This document shows, piece by piece, positions 47,362-55,944 of a stretch of 64,000 nucleotides of DNA. The position numbers were made by a program, and so were the translations under genes. Each line of letters begins with the position of its first letter. Position 1 is the stretch's first letter. The notes below the pieces were generated by a model. That model was not told where the DNA came from, ran no database searches, and saw only the letters and a list, made by a program, of their open reading frames with translations. The DNA comes from Mycobacterium sp. E3251 (lineage in GTDB: Bacteria; Actinomycetota; Actinomycetes; Mycobacteriales; Mycobacteriaceae): assembly GCF_001666835.1 (NCBI RefSeq), contig NZ_LZJF01000196.1, positions 55,097 through 119,096 on the forward strand, written 5' to 3'.

Positions 47362-48839
47362 ACGACGTCATCCGAGCCGACGCCGCGACCCTGGCCGCCC
47401 GGATCGCCGCCAAGGAACTCTCGTCGGTCGAGGTCACCCAGGCGTGCCTGGACCAGATCGCCGCGACCGACGACCGGTATCACGCATTTCTGCACGTGGC
47501 CGCCGACGAGGCGCTCGGCGCGGCAGCCGTCGTCGACGAGGCGGTGGCGGCGGGGGAGCGGCTGCCATCGCCGCTGGCCGGGGTGCCGCTGGCGCTCAAG
47601 GACGTCTTCACCACCGTCGACATGCCCACCACCTGCGGCTCCAAGATCCTCGAAGGCTGGCGTTCGCCCTACGACGCCACCGTCACCATGCGGTTACGTG
47701 CCGCGGGCATCCCGATCCTCGGCAAGACCAACATGGATGAATTCGCGATGGGCTCGTCGACGGAGAACTCCGCCTACGGGCCCACTCGTAACCCGTGGAA
47801 CCTCGACCGGGTTCCTGGCGGGTCCGGCGGGGGCAGCGCGGCGGCGCTGGCCGCATTCCAGGCACCGCTGGCCATCGGATCCGACACCGGGGGCTCGATT
47901 CGGCAGCCGGCGGCGCTGACGGCGACGGTCGGTGTCAAACCGACCTACGGCACCGTGTCGCGCTACGGGCTGGTGGCGTGCGCGTCGTCGTTGGATCAGG
48001 GCGGCCCGTGCGCGCGCACGGTGTTGGACACCGCGCTGCTGCACCAGGTGATCGCCGGGCACGACCCCCGCGATTCCACGTCCGTCGACGCGGCGGTGCC
48101 CGATGTCGTCGGGGGAGCCAAGGCGGGCGCGGCCGGTGACCTCAAGGGCGTGCGCGTCGGGGTCGTGAAGCAGCTTCGCGGCGACGGCTACCAGCCGGGA
48201 GTGCTGGCCTCGTTCGAGGCGGCGGGCGGCCGGCTGACCGAACTGGGTGCCGAGGTGAGCGAAGTCGACTGCCCGCACTTCGAATACGCGCTGGCCGCCT
48301 ACTACCTGATCTTGCCGTCGGAGGTGTCGAGCAACCTGGCCCGCTTCGACGCGATGCGCTACGGGCTGCGCGTCGGTGACGATGGGACGCACAGCGCCGA
48401 GGAAGTGATGGCGCTGACCCGGGCCGCCGGTTTCGGGCCGGAAGTCAAGCGACGCATCATGATCGGCACCTACGCGCTGTCGGCCGGTTACTACGACGCC
48501 TATTACAACCAGGCGCAAAAGGTACGCACCCTGATCGCCCGCGACCTCGACAAAGCGTACGAGTCCGTCGACGTGGTCGTGTCGCCCGCCACCCCGACTA
48601 CCGCTTTCGCGCTGGGCGAGAAGGTCGACGATCCGCTCGCGATGTACCTGTTCGACCTGTGCACGCTGCCGCTGAACCTGGCCGGCCACTGCGGCATGTC
48701 GGTGCCGTCGGGCTTGTCGCCCGACGACGGGCTGCCCGTCGGGCTGCAGATCATGGCGCCGGCGCTGGCCGACGACCGGCTGTACCGGGTGGGCGCCGCC
48801 TACGAGGCCGCCCGCGGCCCGCTGCCATCCGCCATCTGA
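47358..48839 (+). CDS. gatA: Glutamyl/aspartyl-tRNA amidotransferase subunit A
   Basis: The 493-residue amidase subunit. Amidase-signature residues are visible: PLALKDVF (catalytic Lys about 80), MGSSTENSAYGPTRNPWNLD, VPGGSGGGSAAALAAF and GSDTGGSIRQPAA, giving the Ser-cisSer-Lys triad. It releases ammonia from glutamine for GatB. Start GTG overlaps gatC stop. The next gene, pfkA, follows after 43 bases, and gatB is displaced about 2.5 kb downstream by an inserted ATPase gene. Confidence 0.97.
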   Translation: MNDVIRADAATLAARIAAKELSSVEVTQACLDQIAATDDRYHAFLHVAADEALGAAAVVDEAVAAGERLPSPLAGVPLALKDVFTTVDMPTTCGSKILEGWRSPYDATVTMRLRAAGIPILGKTNMDEFAMGSSTENSAYGPTRNPWNLDRVPGGSGGGSAAALAAFQAPLAIGSDTGGSIRQPAALTATVGVKPTYGTVSRYGLVACASSLDQGGPCARTVLDTALLHQVIAGHDPRDSTSVDAAVPDVVGGAKAGAAGDLKGVRVGVVKQLRGDGYQPGVLASFEAAGGRLTELGAEVSEVDCPHFEYALAAYYLILPSEVSSNLARFDAMRYGLRVGDDGTHSAEEVMALTRAAGFGPEVKRRIMIGTYALSAGYYDAYYNQAQKVRTLIARDLDKAYESVDVVVSPATPTTAFALGEKVDDPLAMYLFDLCTLPLNLAGHCGMSVPSGLSPDDGLPVGLQIMAPALADDRLYRVGAAYEAARGPLPSAI

Positions 48840-48882
48840 CCTTTCGTCGCCGTGCGAGTGGCGGGCAGGGCAAGATGAGGGC

Positions 48883-49914
<1,032 letters not shown>

Positions 49915-50039
49915 TCTCGCCCAGATTGGACAAACGGCGGGTGGCTGCAAGCTGAATTTGCCCGGCGATTGACCAGCTTAGAACCGGTCGGCGCAAATTG
50001 GTGGTTTCCGGACTGGTCCTCAGCGGTTATACCGGGAGG

Positions 50040-51239
50040 GTGAGCAACCGCGGTTCGGTTCGCGGAGTCGTTCAACATCCCGCGGCGTCGGCGGGGCCAC
50101 CGGGCCCGCCGGTTATTCCGCCGCAGCCACCTCGGCGCGTCGACACCGATCCGGCAGCCGCCACGGTGCCACAGCCCCATCGCTCGGATCCGTCCATTCG
50201 TCGTCCGCCGTTCAAGCCGCCGCCGCCCCCGCCGCCAGCTGCGCCCGCCCGGGCCGTGCGAGCCCCTGCGCCGCCGCCGGCGCGACTGCCGGGCGGGACA
50301 GCACTGGACGGCCTGGACCAGCAGGCGCGGGAGGGTTCCGCGAGGTTCAACTGGCGCGAGGTGGTCCATCGCGTGATCGGCATCGATCTGGGCCCCGGCA
50401 GAGACTCACAGTACGAAGAGGACCTACGCAACCGCATTCGCGCGGCGGTGGGCAGCGCATTTCCCATCGCCGTCCTCAACCTCAAAGGTGGCGTCGGCAA
50501 GACCACGGTGGTGGAGGCGCTGGGGTCCACGTTCGCCGACGTGCGACATGACCGGATCGTCGCCGTCGACATCGACGCCGGCGACCTGGCGGAGCGGCAT
50601 GGCCGTCCGAACTCCCTGAACATGGCCGATCTGCTCGCCGACAAGGCGGTAACGAACTATACGGATGTCCGGGCACACACCTACATGAACAATTTCGGCC
50701 TCGAAGTGCTCGGCTTGCCGGACTATGCGCACACCGACTGGCGACTCGAGCGGCACGACGTGGTGAAGGCGTTCTCGCTGCTGCGGAATCACTATTCGGT
50801 CGAGCTGGTGGACTGCCCCAAGGCCCTCAATTCCGGTGTGATGGAAGCGGTCCTGCCCGAGGCGCGGGCGCTGGTCGTAGTGACCAGCACCTCCATCGAT
50901 GCGATACGAAAGACGGCCACCACGCTGGATTGGTTGGGCAACAACGGTTATCAAGCGTTGGTGCGGTCGACGATACTGGCGATCAACCACGTCGAGCCGG
51001 CCAAGGTAGAGCTGCTGGCCGCCAAGGAACTCGAGCGACTGTCCGCACGGGTAGCCGCGACGGTGGTGCTGCCGTTCGATCGCCACATACACGAGGGCAA
51101 GCAGATCGAGCTGGATCGGCTGAGCAAGGAAAGCCGCCGCAGTTACCTCGAGATGGCGGCCGTGCTGGCCGACATGTTCCCCGGCAGGGGTGAGGAGCGC
51201 AACCGGTTCCCGGTGCCGCGCTCGCCACACTGGCCCTGA
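50040..51239 (+). CDS. ParA/MinD-type P-loop ATPase with Pro-rich N-terminus (EspI/Rv3876-like)
   Basis: A protein of about 399 residues. Residues 1-100 are Pro/Ala-rich and disordered (PPHRSDPSIRRPPFKPPPP region). The ATPase domain has a deviant-type Walker A, VLNLKGGVGKTTVVEALGST, near residues 146-164, then DIDAGDLAERHG and LVDCPKALNSGVMEAVLPEA (Walker B-like). This layout is typical of ESX-associated EspI and orphan relatives. It is alone, outside any ESX locus. The GTG chosen abuts a GGGAGG; another GTG 42 bases upstream is possible. It splits pfkA from gatB, which are neighbours in M. tuberculosis. Confidence 0.78.
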   Translation: MSNRGSVRGVVQHPAASAGPPGPPVIPPQPPRRVDTDPAAATVPQPHRSDPSIRRPPFKPPPPPPPAAPARAVRAPAPPPARLPGGTALDGLDQQAREGSARFNWREVVHRVIGIDLGPGRDSQYEEDLRNRIRAAVGSAFPIAVLNLKGGVGKTTVVEALGSTFADVRHDRIVAVDIDAGDLAERHGRPNSLNMADLLADKAVTNYTDVRAHTYMNNFGLEVLGLPDYAHTDWRLERHDVVKAFSLLRNHYSVELVDCPKALNSGVMEAVLPEARALVVVTSTSIDAIRKTATTLDWLGNNGYQALVRSTILAINHVEPAKVELLAAKELERLSARVAATVVLPFDRHIHEGKQIELDRLSKESRRSYLEMAAVLADMFPGRGEERNRFPVPRSPHWP

Positions 51240-51251
51240 GTTCGCCCGGTG

Positions 51252-51293
51252 CCGCCGCGCTCGCGGTCACCCACCGCCGCGCTCGCGGTCACC
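51252..51293 (+). repeat. Two tandem copies of a 20-bp GC-rich unit
   Basis: The unit CCGCCGCGCTCGCGGTCACC occurs at 51252-51271 and 51274-51293, and again inside the palindromic element at 51330-51349. It may be decayed or partial copies of the 45-bp element. It lies between the ParA-like gene and gatB. Confidence 0.6.
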
Positions 51294-51306
51294 ACTACGC
51301 CTGATG

Positions 51307-51351
51307 GTGGTGACCCGCTTCGCCCGGCTCCGCCGCGCTCGCGGTCACCAC
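51307..51351. repeat. 45-bp GC-rich palindromic intergenic element, copy 2
   Basis: Arms GTGGTGACC (51307-51315) and GGTCACCAC (51343-51351), same length and core as the element at 33565-33609. It ends 13 bases before the gatB ATG, so it may lie in the 5' region of gatB mRNA. Compensatory differences between the two copies suggest that pairing is maintained. Confidence 0.65.
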
Positions 51352-51364
51352 TACGATCGACGGC

Positions 51365-52876
51365 ATGAGTGTTGCTGCCAGCGCCGATCTCATGGACTAC
51401 GACGACGTCATCGCGCGCTTCGACCCGGTACTCGGCCTCGAGGTGCACGTCGAGCTGTCGACGGTCACCAAAATGTTCTGCGGCTGCTCCACCGCCTTCG
51501 GCGCCGAACCCAACACCCAGGTATGCCCCGTGTGCCTCGGCCTGCCCGGATCGCTGCCGGTGCTCAACCGCACGGCGGTGGAATCGGCCATCCGGATCGG
51601 ACTGGCGCTGAACTGCGAGATCGTGCCCTGGTGCCGCTTCGCCCGGAAGAACTACTTCTACCCGGACATGCCGAAGAACTACCAGATCTCCCAGTACGAC
51701 GAGCCGATCGCCATCAATGGGTATCTCGAAGCGCCGTTGGACGACGGCACCACCTGGCGGGTCGAGATCGAGCGCGCGCACATGGAGGAAGACACCGGCA
51801 AGCTGACCCACCTGGGCAGTGAGACCGGCCGGATCCACGGCGCCACCACGTCGCTGCTCGACTACAACCGGGCCGGCGTGCCGCTGATCGAGATCGTGAC
51901 GAAGCCCATCGTGGGTGCCGGCGCCCGGGCCCCGCAGATCGCCCGCGCCTACGTCACGGCCCTGCGAGACCTGTTGCGCGCCTTGGACGTATCCGATGTT
52001 CGGATGGACCAGGGTTCGATGCGTTGCGACTCCAACGTGTCGCTGATGCCGACCGGAACGACCGAGTTCGGCACGCGTACCGAGACCAAGAACGTCAACT
52101 CGCTGAAAAGCGTTGAGGTGGCGGTGCGTTACGAGATGCAACGGCAGGCCGCGGTCCTCGCATCCGGGGGTCGGATCATTCAGGAGACCAGGCACTTTCA
52201 CGAGGCGGGGTACACCAGCCCGGGCCGTGCCAAGGAGACAGCCCAGGACTACCGCTATTTCCCCGAGCCCGACCTGGAACCGGTCGCGCCCAGCCGCGAG
52301 TTGGTCGAGCAGCTGCGTCAGACGATTCCCGAGCTACCGTGGTTGAGCCGCAAGAGGATTCAGCAGGAGTGGGGTGTTTCCGACGAGGTGATGCGCGATC
52401 TGGTCAACGCCGGCGCCGTGGAACTGGTCATGGAGACCGTCAAGCACGGCGCGGCCAGCGAGCAGGCGCGCGCGTGGTGGGGAAACTTCTTGGTGCAGAA
52501 GGCCAATGAAGCGAACATCGGCCTGGACGAACTGGCCATCACCCCGGCCCAGGTCGCCGCGGTGATCGCACTGGTCGATGAGGGCAAGTTGTCCAACAAG
52601 CTGGCCCGCCAGGTGGTGGAGGGGGTGTTGGCCGGCGAGGGCGAACCCCAACAGGTGATGACATCCCGCGGCCTCGAGCTGGTGCGCGACGATTCGGTGA
52701 CCCAGGCCGCGGTCGACGAGGCGCTGGCCGCGAATCCCGATGTGGCGGAGAAGATCCGCGGTGGCAAGGTGGCCGCGGCGGGCGCGATCGTCGGCGCGGT
52801 GATGAAGGCCACCCGGGGCCAGGCCGACGCGGCACGGGTGCGCGAACTGGTGCTCGCCGCCTGCGGGCAGGGCTAG
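51365..52876 (+). CDS. gatB: Aspartyl/glutamyl-tRNA amidotransferase subunit B
   Basis: The 503-residue transamidation subunit that phosphorylates and amidates mischarged tRNA. Motifs: FDPVLGLEVHVELSTVTKMF, CGCSTAFGAEPNTQVCPVCL with the zinc-binding Cys residues, YFYPDMPKNYQISQYD, RIHGATTSLLDYNRAGVPL, and the YqeY-like C-terminal tail (AANPDVAEKIRGGKVAAAGA). Normal length. The ATG follows the palindromic repeat. Confidence 0.97.
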   Translation: MSVAASADLMDYDDVIARFDPVLGLEVHVELSTVTKMFCGCSTAFGAEPNTQVCPVCLGLPGSLPVLNRTAVESAIRIGLALNCEIVPWCRFARKNYFYPDMPKNYQISQYDEPIAINGYLEAPLDDGTTWRVEIERAHMEEDTGKLTHLGSETGRIHGATTSLLDYNRAGVPLIEIVTKPIVGAGARAPQIARAYVTALRDLLRALDVSDVRMDQGSMRCDSNVSLMPTGTTEFGTRTETKNVNSLKSVEVAVRYEMQRQAAVLASGGRIIQETRHFHEAGYTSPGRAKETAQDYRYFPEPDLEPVAPSRELVEQLRQTIPELPWLSRKRIQQEWGVSDEVMRDLVNAGAVELVMETVKHGAASEQARAWWGNFLVQKANEANIGLDELAITPAQVAAVIALVDEGKLSNKLARQVVEGVLAGEGEPQQVMTSRGLELVRDDSVTQAAVDEALAANPDVAEKIRGGKVAAAGAIVGAVMKATRGQADAARVRELVLAACGQG

Positions 52877-53027
52877 CCGGCCCACCAGGAGCAACTCGGC
52901 GGGACGCGCGAGACGTCAGCCGATCATTAGGCGAGTTCCGAATTTGATATCACCCGCGATGTCGAATTCGCGAATCATGTGGTGGTTCGTCCAGGGTACG
53001 GGTGTGGCGTGCTCTGGCAGGCCCCGA

Positions 53028-54149
53028 TTAGGTCTTGTCGTCGTTGTTGCGCGGGAAGCCGCCGCCCTGCGGGAACAACGGGAACACCACGTCGTCGAGC
53101 TTCTCGGCATCCCCGGCGGTTTTGTTGACCGTTGCGCCCCAGACGTTTCCGTCGGGTGACATCCGCAGCGCCCACGCGTGGGCATGGGTGTCCTTGCGTA
53201 CCACGTCGGGTTCCCCGGTGACCGCACCCGTCGCCGGCGCCAGCCGCACGGCCACCGTCAGTTTGGTGTTGATCAGGTTGACCAGCACGGTCCCGTCCAT
53301 CGCCGCGCAGCCGGCCACGCCGGGTTTGTCCGGCCATGTCCACACCGTGGAGACCTCGGAAGCCTTGGTGATGCGCTGCAACCGGTCCGCCGTCGGCGTG
53401 CGGTCGGCGACGTACAACGAGCCGTCCACGGGGTCGATGCACAGGCCGCCGCCGGAGCCCACGCCCGACAGCGCCGTGGTGGGCGGCGCCTGGCCGATCG
53501 TGGTCGGCTGCTCGATGCGAAGGACCTTGCCCGCCAGCGATTTGGGGTCGGCGGCGGCCGCGGGGTTACCCGCGTCACCTGTCAGCACCACCAACGTGGT
53601 GGGGCTGGTGAAGATCAGCGCTCCGGTATTGCCGGTGGCCCCCTTGGGGATACCGGTGAGGATGTCCTTGGGGATGTCGCCGTCGGCCACCCGGATCACC
53701 CGATTGTCCGTGGGCGTGCTGATGTAGGCGTACATCAGCCGGTCTTGCGCATAGGTCGGTGACAGCACGATGTCCATCAAGCCGCCGTCGCCGGACGGGT
53801 CGACCGGGATGACCATCTTCACCTTCGGCTCGGCGCTGACCGAGATCTCCTTGACGGCGCCGGTGGTGCGCTCGGCCACCAGCGCGGTTTTGCTGTCGGG
53901 CCCCATGATCAGTCCGCTGGTGCTCTCCAGGCAGCCCTGCATCACGCCGGGAGCCGGGCACGCCTTGGGGAACGGCGTGGGCGGCAGCGGCGGCGGCGGG
54001 GGAGGCGTCGAGCTGGGTTGGGGCTTGAGTTCCGGGTTGGTGGTGAAAGGCTGCGACTGGGCGTCGTTGAACCGCGCGCAGCCGCTCGCGACGAGCGCCA
54101 CCGCGCAGAGCGCGGCAAACCCGCACCGAACCGAGCGCCGTAGTCGCAT
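53028..54149 (-). CDS. lppZ: Lipoprotein LppZ (beta-propeller, sorbosone-dehydrogenase-like)
   Basis: A 373-residue lipoprotein. Signal sequence with lipobox VASGC (Cys about 21), a Pro-rich linker (PPPPPPLPPTPFPK), then a glucose/sorbosone-dehydrogenase-like propeller: MGPDSKTALVAERTTGAVKE, SPTYAQDRLMYAYISTPTDN, VGSGGGLCIDPVDGSLYVAD and ALRMSPDGNVWGATVN. Enzyme activity is not evident. Length matches M. tuberculosis LppZ (373). It is convergent to gatB with about 150 bases between; that stretch holds only a tiny open frame and nothing recognisable. It is divergent from the DoxX gene. Confidence 0.9.
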   Translation of the reverse strand: MRLRRSVRCGFAALCAVALVASGCARFNDAQSQPFTTNPELKPQPSSTPPPPPPLPPTPFPKACPAPGVMQGCLESTSGLIMGPDSKTALVAERTTGAVKEISVSAEPKVKMVIPVDPSGDGGLMDIVLSPTYAQDRLMYAYISTPTDNRVIRVADGDIPKDILTGIPKGATGNTGALIFTSPTTLVVLTGDAGNPAAAADPKSLAGKVLRIEQPTTIGQAPPTTALSGVGSGGGLCIDPVDGSLYVADRTPTADRLQRITKASEVSTVWTWPDKPGVAGCAAMDGTVLVNLINTKLTVAVRLAPATGAVTGEPDVVRKDTHAHAWALRMSPDGNVWGATVNKTAGDAEKLDDVVFPLFPQGGGFPRNNDDKT

Positions 54150-54409
54150 GACCGACAGGCTACGGATAGTGCGCCCGCCGCCGCCACACGCATGGGCCTG
54201 CCCGCCCGGCGCCACACCAGCGGAACACTTCTGGCGCCGCCTACGGCCCGCCTTCGGGACCCGAAATGTGCCGTTTGGTACCCGCTGGAGCCGCGAGCGG
54301 GCTAATTTCGGGCCGATCCGCGCCGGTTTGGCGGGCAAACCACCGATTGCCTGGCGAAAGCGCCGCTCAAATCCCCAATTCAGCGACAATTGCCCTTACC
54401 CTGTCACGC

Positions 54410-55270
54410 GTGACCAGTCAACCGAATGACGGACATTGGCAGCGGCCCGGCGAATCCCCGGAGCCAACCCCGGGACGCCCCGCGACGGCGCGTGTGGTTG
54501 ACCCCGAAGATGATCTGACGCCCGTCGGTTACCCCGGCGACTTCAACCCCTCCACCGGAACCACCACCGTCATCCCCTACATGGGCGACCACGCAGGCGT
54601 GGGCGGCCCCAGGGCGACGGGTTACAACGTGCTCGACCAGCAGGAGCCCCTGCCCTACGTCCAGCCGCAGTCCGCCCGGCACGCGGCCGCCGAGCCGGCC
54701 GAGATCGATGGGGACGACCACCACGACCGGCTGCACGACGTCGGCCGGCGCGGCACCCAGCATCTGGGTTTGCTGATACTGCGGGTCGGCCTCGGTGTCG
54801 TGTTGGCCGCCCACGGGTTGCAGAAGCTCTTCGGCTGGTGGGGCGGCTCCGGGGTGGGCGGGTTCAAGAACTCGCTGTCCGACGTCGGCTACCAGCACGC
54901 CGACATCCTCGCCTACGTCAGCGCGGGCGGCGAGCTCGTCGCCGGTGTGCTGCTGGTGCTGGGGCTGTTCACTCCGCTGGCCGCGGCCGGGGCGCTGGCC
55001 TTCCTGATCAACGGCCTGCTGGCCACCATCACGGCGCGCCCGCATCCGCACACCTTCACGTACTTCCTGCCGGACGGGCACGAATACCAGATCACTCTGA
55101 TCGTCCTGGCCGTCGCGGTCATCCTGTGCGGGCCCGGCCGTTACGGGCTCGACGCGCGGCGGGGCTGGGCCCATCGTCCCTTCATCGGGTCGTTTGTCGC
55201 GCTAGTGGTGGGCATCGCCGCCGGCATCGCGGTGTGGGTGCTGCTCAACGGGGTCAACCCGATAGCCTGA
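54410..55270 (+). CDS. DoxX-family membrane protein (Rv3005c-like)
   Basis: A 286-residue protein. The first 120 residues are hydrophilic and disordered; the C-terminal half is a DoxX four-helix domain: LLILRVGLGVVLAAHGLQKL, GWWGGSGVGGFKNSL, VSAGGELVAGVLLVLGLFT and LAFLINGLLATITARPHPH. In M. tuberculosis Rv3005c (DoxX) is reported to form an oxidoreductase complex with SodA and SseA at the membrane. The GTG start follows a TGTCACGC. Divergent from lppZ and convergent with cfp6. Length is normal. Confidence 0.9.
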   Translation: MTSQPNDGHWQRPGESPEPTPGRPATARVVDPEDDLTPVGYPGDFNPSTGTTTVIPYMGDHAGVGGPRATGYNVLDQQEPLPYVQPQSARHAAAEPAEIDGDDHHDRLHDVGRRGTQHLGLLILRVGLGVVLAAHGLQKLFGWWGGSGVGGFKNSLSDVGYQHADILAYVSAGGELVAGVLLVLGLFTPLAAAGALAFLINGLLATITARPHPHTFTYFLPDGHEYQITLIVLAVAVILCGPGRYGLDARRGWAHRPFIGSFVALVVGIAAGIAVWVLLNGVNPIA

Positions 55271-55274
55271 TTCC

Positions 55275-55664
55275 TCACTGATAGGGGTTGGGCACGCGCC
55301 CGGAGCTGGCCTCGGTCAGCTGAGGCAGGGTCGCGAACGTCACCGCGGGCAACCGCAAATCCGCGCCGCTCTTGAGGTGCGCGCGTGCCCAGGAGCCCCG
55401 ATGGAAGCGCAGCCCGTCGATGTCATCCCACTGCACCGTCTGGCTGCCCAGCAGCGTGCGGACCGTCACGCCTCGATCGTCGGCGACGGTGCGTTGTCGG
55501 ACGATCATTGCCGACAACAGCACGGGTATCACCAGCAGCGGCACGGACAGCGGCCACAGCATCACCGGGATCAGCAACCCCAGGGTCAAGAATCCGACGG
55601 CAAGGTGCGCGATGGGGGAGACCTTGATCACCACGGGCGTGTGGGAAGACGAACCGGTAGCCAC
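55275..55664 (-). CDS. cfp6: PH-domain membrane protein (Cfp6-like)
   Basis: A 129-residue protein with a hydrophobic hairpin (AHLAVGFLTLGLLIPVMLWP, SVPLLVIPVLLSAMIV) followed by a bacterial PH-like domain containing RTLLGSQTVQWDDIDGLRFH and RGSWARAHLKSGADLRLPAV. It corresponds to Rv3004/Cfp6, found in culture filtrate despite the membrane helices. The GTG start is divergent from ilvB across 280 bases that hold the ilvB leader. Convergent with the DoxX gene with 4 bases between stops. Confidence 0.87.
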   Translation of the reverse strand: MATGSSSHTPVVIKVSPIAHLAVGFLTLGLLIPVMLWPLSVPLLVIPVLLSAMIVRQRTVADDRGVTVRTLLGSQTVQWDDIDGLRFHRGSWARAHLKSGADLRLPAVTFATLPQLTEASSGRVPNPYQ

Positions 55665-55725
55665 CCGACCATCATTTCACCCGGCTCGGGGCACCGGATC
55701 TCCGCGCGAGCCGACGGCAGCGGAT

Positions 55726-55755
55726 TTGACTGCTGAGCTGTGCGAAGGCTACCGT
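55726..55755 (+). promoter_or_regulatory. Predicted sigma-A promoter of ilvBNC
   Basis: -35 TTGACT (55726-55731) and -10 TACCGT (55750-55755) with an 18-bp spacer. Transcription would start near 55762-55764, exactly at or just before the leader-peptide ATG. Based on consensus only. Confidence 0.5.
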
Positions 55756-55763
55756 CGGACGTT

Positions 55764-55823
55764 ATGGATACCGCCGGACAGCCCGGGATGCTCGTAGTAA
55801 TTAGTCGGCGCGTTGGTGCCTGA
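55764..55823 (+). CDS. ilvB leader peptide (branched-chain attenuation peptide)
   Basis: A 19-codon open frame, MDTAGQPGMLVVISRRVGA, ending TGA. It holds Leu-Val-Val-Ile as consecutive codons (CTC GTA GTA ATT), then Val, a classic leader composition for branched-chain amino-acid operons. The first ATG would be almost leaderless from the predicted promoter; an internal ATG at 55788 gives an 11-residue form. Its last codons overlap the 5' arm of the leader hairpin, the geometry needed for attenuation. The function is inferred by analogy with ilv leader control in Corynebacterium and enterics. Confidence 0.65.
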   Translation: MDTAGQPGMLVVISRRVGA

Positions 55824-55900
55824 CTAGCCTCTTCGGCATTTGAAGCTATCCAGACCAACGCGCAACCCTCGTGCAGCAGAAGAGCTGTCGGGGGTTTTTT
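55808..55900 (+). promoter_or_regulatory. ilvBNC transcriptional attenuator
   Basis: A perfect 10-bp inverted repeat, GCGCGTTGGT (55808-55817) with ACCAACGCGC (55854-55863), is followed by a second hairpin: 5' arm from 55866, AGAAGA loop at 55878-55883, 3' arm ending at 55893 with two small bulges, then one G and TTTTTT (55895-55900). A U-tract is unusual in mycobacteria, so a real intrinsic terminator is likely. It is 44 bases before the ilvB GTG. Ribosome stalling at Leu-Val-Val-Ile would cover the first arm and change pairing. Confidence 0.68.
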
Positions 55901-55944
55901 GTTGCCCCCAGCGAGACTCCCAGAGTGAATAAGGACGAAAGACA

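Noticed and set aside
49930..49965. Inverted AAGCTG/CAGCTT after pfkA as terminator
   Set aside because: Arms of only 6 bp with a loop of about 19 bases and no T-tract; too weak to list.
52916..52978. A 20-codon minus-strand frame (MIREFDIAGDIKFGTRLMIG) downstream of gatB
   Set aside because: The composition looks protein-like, but there is no ribosome site, no match to a known family and it lies in a convergent gap; could be a gene remnant.
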